Positions 60,212-64,000 of a stretch of DNA of 64,000 nt are shown here, in pieces. Both the position numbers and the translations under genes were made by a program. The first letter of the stretch is position 1; each line of letters opens with the position of its first letter. Below the pieces are notes generated by a model. It saw only the letters and a program-made list of their open reading frames with translations, did not search any database and was not told where the DNA came from. Source of the stretch: Ruixingdingia sedimenti (GTDB taxonomy: Bacteria > Pseudomonadota > Alphaproteobacteria > Rhodobacterales > Rhodobacteraceae); contig NZ_JAVKPH010000003.1 in NCBI RefSeq assembly GCF_031432425.1, positions 124,001 through 188,000 of the forward strand. Direction: 5' to 3'.

Positions 60212-61491
60212 CAGGTGCCCTCGGCAACGGCCAGCTCGAGGCCGGTCACAAGTTCGAGTTGCGAACCGCGCGCCACGGTCACGTCAGCGGTCGTCAATGC
60301 CGTGAGCCGCAGCCCGCCGGATTGCGCATCCGAATAGGGGTCGCGGATCAGATCGAACGCCCCCCAGATGCCGACAAAGACGGGGGCAACGCCGCCCGCA
60401 TTGGTCGTCAGCAGCACTTGGGTTTCCAGCGGCGGGCCACCAGCCGGTGCCGCAAGCGCATTTGTGGTCTGCACCACGCTGCCGATCTGCGCTTTCACCC
60501 GGTCCCATTCCGTCACGCCCGAGCCGGTGAAGGCTTCCACGCCGTCAAGGAAGCTCCACAGCTCGGGCCGGATCAGTGCGCGCACCGCGCCCGGCCCTGC
60601 CGCCGCATTGGCGGTCATAAACCGCACCACAGCCGCCCGCAGAGCCGCCCAGGACGCGGAACCCTCGGCATCGGTCGAGGTGATGCCATAGGTCGCCACG
60701 CCCGGAATGACGCCGAGGGGTTGCCCATTGGCACCCGTGCCTCGGAAAATCGCCTTGTCCAGCTCGGCTTGCATGGTCCCGGCCATGTCGCGCCGGATTG
60801 CAGATTCCAGAGCATCGCCCGACTGCATCATGGCCTTGCGGCTGATCCGCATATGGATGCCGAGGGTTTGTTCCGGTTTCAGCGCCTTGTCGGTCGTCGC
60901 ATAGACGGTCGGCCCGGCCACATTGGCAAGCTCGCCATCGGCCCAGCCCGCCGTCACCGCCGAGGTCGTCACCGGCCATTCAATCGCCCCGCTGCCCACG
61001 GTGATGAGCTGAACGCCCATCTGCGCCGCGACAGAGGCCGGGAACAGCCGATCAATGATCGGGCGGGTTTGCAGCGGGTCCGGGGTGCCCGAGGCAATCG
61101 TTTCGCCCGCCCGTTGCTCGAGCGCCAGAAGCGGAACCGGGATGCCACGATATCCGCCCGCGTTGCGCAATTCCTGCACCACTTCGGCGGTCTTGCCCGA
61201 CAGCGCCTTGCCCTCGTCCAGCGACAGCACCGCTTGCCGCAGCTCGAAGCCCTGCACCAGCTCGCGCCATTGCACATCGGAGCGGGTTTCCAGATCCCGG
61301 CCCGCCTCGCGCCGCTCGCCATCCTCGGCCACCAGCGCCGCGCGATAGCGGGTTTCATTGGTCTGATATTCCCGGTCGAGGTCGCCCATCTGGCGCACTT
61401 CATCCTCGGTCGGTTTGTCCTTGCCCGCCAGAGCCGCAAGCCCTTGGCGGATTTCGCTTTGCCGTTTGGCAATCTTCACAGAGTCCAGCAT
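60211..61491 (-). CDS. Phage major capsid protein (HK97 fold)
   Basis: A 426-residue HK97-type capsid protein. The N-terminal 110 residues are charged and helical (KIAKRQSEIRQGLAALAGKD), the expected scaffold region removed by the protease. The core begins near GIPVPLLALEQRAGET and includes AIEWPVTTSAVTAGW, LGIHMRISRKAMMQSGDALE, and IFRGTGANGQPLGVI. The C-terminal VFVGIWGAFDLI matches family ends. No internal stop is present, in contrast to the GTA capsid gene. Confidence 0.93.
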   Translation of the reverse strand: MLDSVKIAKRQSEIRQGLAALAGKDKPTEDEVRQMGDLDREYQTNETRYRAALVAEDGERREAGRDLETRSDVQWRELVQGFELRQAVLSLDEGKALSGKTAEVVQELRNAGGYRGIPVPLLALEQRAGETIASGTPDPLQTRPIIDRLFPASVAAQMGVQLITVGSGAIEWPVTTSAVTAGWADGELANVAGPTVYATTDKALKPEQTLGIHMRISRKAMMQSGDALESAIRRDMAGTMQAELDKAIFRGTGANGQPLGVIPGVATYGITSTDAEGSASWAALRAAVVRFMTANAAAGPGAVRALIRPELWSFLDGVEAFTGSGVTEWDRVKAQIGSVVQTTNALAAPAGGPPLETQVLLTTNAGGVAPVFVGIWGAFDLIRDPYSDAQSGGLRLTALTTADVTVARGSQLELVTGLELAVAEGT

Positions 61492-61494
61492 GTC

Positions 61495-61830
61495 TTACTC
61501 CATCGCCGGGGTTTCGGTTTCCGCTGCCAGATCGGCAACAGCTTCGCGCCACGCTTGGCGCTTCGGATCGGGGGGCTTGTGCCCGCACTCAATACGGGTT
61601 TTGCGGGTGTGACAGCCCGCGCAAAGAACTTGCAGGTTCGCCGGATCGAACGCCCGTTCCGGGGCATTGCGCACCGGCTGGACGTGATCCACCTCGAGCC
61701 GCCGCCGTTCGCCGCAGCACCGGCATTTCCAGCCGTCACGCTCGAGGATTTGGTGCCGTAGCACTTGCCAGCGCCGGGTTTTCAGCACGGGCCGCGAATA
61801 GCGGGCAAAGTCCTTGCGGGTTCTAGCCAT
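61495..61830 (-). CDS. HNH endonuclease
   Basis: A 111-residue HNH nuclease. The cysteine pair is in GWKCRCCGERR, the first His in LEVDHVQPV, the Asn in PANLQVLC and the last His in AGCHTRKT. Phage HNH proteins next to terminase genes help the motor to cut DNA at packaging sites. It lies between the head-closure and capsid genes, 3 bp before the latter. Confidence 0.92.
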   Translation of the reverse strand: MARTRKDFARYSRPVLKTRRWQVLRHQILERDGWKCRCCGERRRLEVDHVQPVRNAPERAFDPANLQVLCAGCHTRKTRIECGHKPPDPKRQAWREAVADLAAETETPAME

Positions 61831-62167
61831 CGGTGCGCGCCCTCGCCGTGATTTCGAGGAAGCGGTGCCGCCCGTCCTTGGCTTCCTTGATCCCGAGAAT
61901 GTTCCAGGTCAGCCCGCCTTGGGTCAGCCGGTCTTTCGGGTCCAGATCGCGGGTGAAGCCGGTCGAGCGCACCACGAACCGCGACAGAAGGCTGGCCTCG
62001 ATACTGCCCGCCGTCGCCTTTTCCATGTCCGAAACATCGGTGCGCGATGCCGAGACGGGGGAACCGTGATCGGCCCACACCTCGGTCATGCCGAACCCAT
62101 CATCAACCAGCGTGAACCGCTGGAATTGCACCCGCCGGTCAAGTTTGGCTGCGCCACTCATAGCCAT
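61823..62167 (-). CDS. Phage head closure / head-tail adaptor protein
   Basis: A 114-residue SPP1 gp16-like protein. The opening AAKLDRRVQFQRF and the close RLTQGGLTWNILGIKEAKD are family features. It overlaps both the terminase end (62158) and the HNH start (61830), so the block is translated as a chain. ATG 62161, two codons in, is also possible. The protein offers a docking surface for a tail, although no tail genes are seen here. Confidence 0.88.
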   Translation of the reverse strand: MAMSGAAKLDRRVQFQRFTLVDDGFGMTEVWADHGSPVSASRTDVSDMEKATAGSIEASLLSRFVVRSTGFTRDLDPKDRLTQGGLTWNILGIKEAKDGRHRFLEITARARTDG

Positions 62168-63819
62168 GCCATCCTGACCTTTCGGGCCGGTGCCGCCTTC
62201 ATCCGGGCACCCTGCGCAACGGCCAGCACGGTTGCCGCCGCCGCGTCGATCCGGCCCAGGGAACGCGCCTTCGCCAGCTTGTGATTGCCCGCAGGGTCAA
62301 CCAGCGTGATCGCATCCGAGAACGCCGAGCGCAGAAGCATGGAAGGGGCAACGACAATCTCGCCGTCGAACAAGGCCCGCCGGAACCGCTCGATATCCTC
62401 GGAACCGTCCTTCCACCCGAACCCGCGCCACACGAACGGAACCCGCGCAAGGCCCGCCGCCTGCATCGCCTCGGAAAACTCGGCATGGCGGAATCGGTCG
62501 CCCACGATGCAGGCCACCTCGGCCCCGTCCAGGTGCCGCACGATCTCGGCCAGCCACGGGCCGGGGGGCACGGTTGCCTCGCCCATCACCGACAGCTCGC
62601 CCCGGTCGTTCATCTGCACATAGCGGTCGGAGACGCCATCCGCCGCGCCACGATCCGCAAGAGACGGGATTGCCGGGAATGTTCCCAGCGCCTCGAGCCT
62701 GCCAGTGTCGGGCCAATAGAAGGCCGCGGCACTCATGGAACGGGAACCGCCGAGGTCAACGCCCAGAACACAAGGCCCGGCCCGTTCGGGAAGCTGATCG
62801 GGGGAAACCTCTGCCGACAGCCATTCGTCAACCGTCACCAGCACCGAACGATCTTCGGAGCTGATCCGCTCGTTCCGATTCAGGTTGCGAAAGCTCGAGA
62901 GCGCCGAACCGCCGCGCGCAATCGCGCGCCGTGCCTGCGCCACCAGCCAGTCAGAGGTTGCGCCGATGCCTTCGGTCGCGCCGGGGTTGGCCTCGAGTAG
63001 CGATGCCAGATCATCGGCGGGAAGCCCGAACGCGGGCCGGTGTTCCTGCACATACGTTCCCGGCGGGGGTTCATCCAGCCATCGGGAAAAGGTGTTCGCG
63101 TCATCCGGTGCCGAGGTCGAGATAATCAGCGCCCGGCCATCGCGCTTGCCGAGGCCCGAGAGGATCGCGTTTTCCAGGTTGTCGCCCTTGTCGCGTTCCC
63201 ATGCCGCCCGTTCATCCATCAAGGCCAGCGTCGGGGCACCACCCAGAACCGACTTGCCATCCGCCGCAATGACGCGGGCCAGCCCGCCGCCGTTGCCTTC
63301 AAACTCCACCTCGAGCTTGGAGCCGCGCCGGATCGTGAATTGCGCCCGATCTTCCTCGGGCAAGCCCTCGATGAAACCGACAAGGAACCCGAAGGCGGTT
63401 TTCGCCTGATCCCGGTTCCGGGCTGCGAACAGGATTTCCCGCTTGGGCTGATCGTCCCAGACGCCGACAAGCGCGCCGAGCGCCAGCCCCGCCGAGAGCG
63501 CCGTTTTCGCATTGCCGCGCCCGATCGACAGACAGGCCACCATGACGCCATCGGCCAGAGCGCCGCGAACGAATTTGCGCTGAAACTCGGCCAGCCGCAG
63601 AGGGGTGCCCGCTTTCTTGCCCTCGGGAATGTGCAACAGCTCGAGGAAGGCCATCGCCCGATCTGCCGCAGTTTCCCCCCGGATTTTTTCCAGGAGAGAG
63701 AAAGCAACAGTCCCACCCCCGGTTCCATGCCACCCTGAACCGGGGGCATTGGGACCAGAACCGAACAGGTCATCTTGCTTCATGCGGTTCCGAAGGCCGC
63801 TCACGGGTTGACCGGACAC
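62158..63819 (-). CDS. Phage terminase large subunit
   Basis: A 553-residue DNA-packaging motor. Walker A reads GRGNAKT at residues 100-106 (LSIGRGNAKTAL), the Walker B acids are in TLALMDERAAW and the coupling motif is in LIISTSAPDD. The nuclease domain shows VLGVDLGGSRSM and CIVGDRFR. The start is uncertain: GTG 63819, GTG 63804 (which overlaps the upstream stop as GTGA) or ATG 63783. It is unrelated in detail to the GTA terminase at 4117. Confidence 0.92.
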   Translation of the reverse strand: MSGQPVSGLRNRMKQDDLFGSGPNAPGSGWHGTGGGTVAFSLLEKIRGETAADRAMAFLELLHIPEGKKAGTPLRLAEFQRKFVRGALADGVMVACLSIGRGNAKTALSAGLALGALVGVWDDQPKREILFAARNRDQAKTAFGFLVGFIEGLPEEDRAQFTIRRGSKLEVEFEGNGGGLARVIAADGKSVLGGAPTLALMDERAAWERDKGDNLENAILSGLGKRDGRALIISTSAPDDANTFSRWLDEPPPGTYVQEHRPAFGLPADDLASLLEANPGATEGIGATSDWLVAQARRAIARGGSALSSFRNLNRNERISSEDRSVLVTVDEWLSAEVSPDQLPERAGPCVLGVDLGGSRSMSAAAFYWPDTGRLEALGTFPAIPSLADRGAADGVSDRYVQMNDRGELSVMGEATVPPGPWLAEIVRHLDGAEVACIVGDRFRHAEFSEAMQAAGLARVPFVWRGFGWKDGSEDIERFRRALFDGEIVVAPSMLLRSAFSDAITLVDPAGNHKLAKARSLGRIDAAAATVLAVAQGARMKAAPARKVRMAWL

Positions 63820-64000
63820 ATCCGCACCCCGCGATATCGCGCGACGATCCGGCTTGCGGCCAGCGACAGGCCCACGGGCCGGTTAGTGTCACCGCCGCGC
63901 GCATCAAAGAGCAAGGCCAATTGGTCGATGATCGCAAACCGCAGATCGGCGGGCAGGTCGTCCGCATCCTCGGGCAAGTCATACTCTGCCGCCGCTGCCA
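63801..64000 (-). CDS. Phage gp6-like head-tail connector, C-terminal part (cut by window end)
   Basis: The last 65 residues of a protein whose start is beyond the window. The visible sequence LPADLRFAIIDQLALLFDAR followed by PVGLSLAASRIVARYRGVRM is the usual C-terminus of gp6-like connector proteins (helical block, then a YRGVR-type end). Its stop (63801-63803) overlaps the terminase start region. Confidence 0.8.
   Translation of the reverse strand, partial: AAAAEYDLPEDADDLPADLRFAIIDQLALLFDARGGDTNRPVGLSLAASRIVARYRGVRMCPVNP

Larger units (their letters stand above)
58210..64000. mobile_element. Prophage or capsid-forming phage satellite next to tRNA-Asn (one end visible)
   Basis: All genes from 58415 to the window end are on the minus strand and are phage head or packaging functions: a connector, large terminase, head closure, HNH, capsid, protease and portal, plus a DUF2158 protein. 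No tail, lysis or integration gene lies between them and tRNA-Asn. The left boundary is probably the tRNA 3' end, which I could not prove without the other end. The element runs past base 64000. Confidence 0.75.

Overview
The window is high-GC alphaproteobacterial DNA that I place in the Rhodobacterales (Rhodobacter/Paracoccus lineage). The basis is a complete Rhodobacter-type gene transfer agent (GTA) cluster sitting between mltG and cysE, the neighbourhood known for that order, together with protein families typical of these bacteria.

Layout. 1-3626: the end of a fatty-acid/cell-wall block (fabG end, acpP, fabF, mltG). 3627-19569: the GTA head-to-tail cluster g1-g15, followed by a DUF2793/fibre-like gene and a small companion. 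19657-23094: cysE converging on ilvBN; ilvBN is preceded by a promoter, a 16-residue leader peptide rich in Ile/Val/Leu, and an attenuator. 23162-30145: housekeeping genes (Ca2+/Na+ antiporter, VOC protein, bpt/ate, RDD and DUF2852 membrane proteins, YbaK-like deacylase, glnE). 30146-33417: a small protein gene with a strong promoter and terminator, a lipoprotein, an rRNA methyltransferase and a PIN protein. 33601-39610: envelope genes (M48 protease, DUF882 protein, L,D-transpeptidase) and an lpxD-ACP-ketosynthase operon. 39723-48090: IalB-like protein, a candidate sRNA, DUF853 ATPase, cysS, a squalene/phytoene-synthase-like protein, lon and an HU-like protein. 48110-54216: two tRNA-Val genes flanking an osmF-yehYXW type osmoprotectant ABC transporter and a Pit phosphate transporter. 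54244-58151: a 24-repeat RTX protein, an EnvZ-type kinase and a metallo-hydrolase. 58210-64000: tRNA-Asn followed by a compact HK97-type head and packaging module on the minus strand, which runs off the end of the window.

The most notable points are as follows. (1) The GTA major capsid gene has an in-frame amber codon at codon 18, directly followed by an in-frame GTG. (2) The module next to tRNA-Asn contains head and packaging genes but no tail genes up to the tRNA. This fits a capsid-forming phage satellite or a trimmed prophage. (3) ilvBN has a classical leader-peptide attenuator. (4) A promoter-hairpin-terminator unit at 40575-40668 looks like a small RNA. (5) A dispersed inverted repeat with the core GGGATATTTnGGGACAGAAA occurs in three intergenic gaps. 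Family names are from memory of motifs and gene order; no database search was run.
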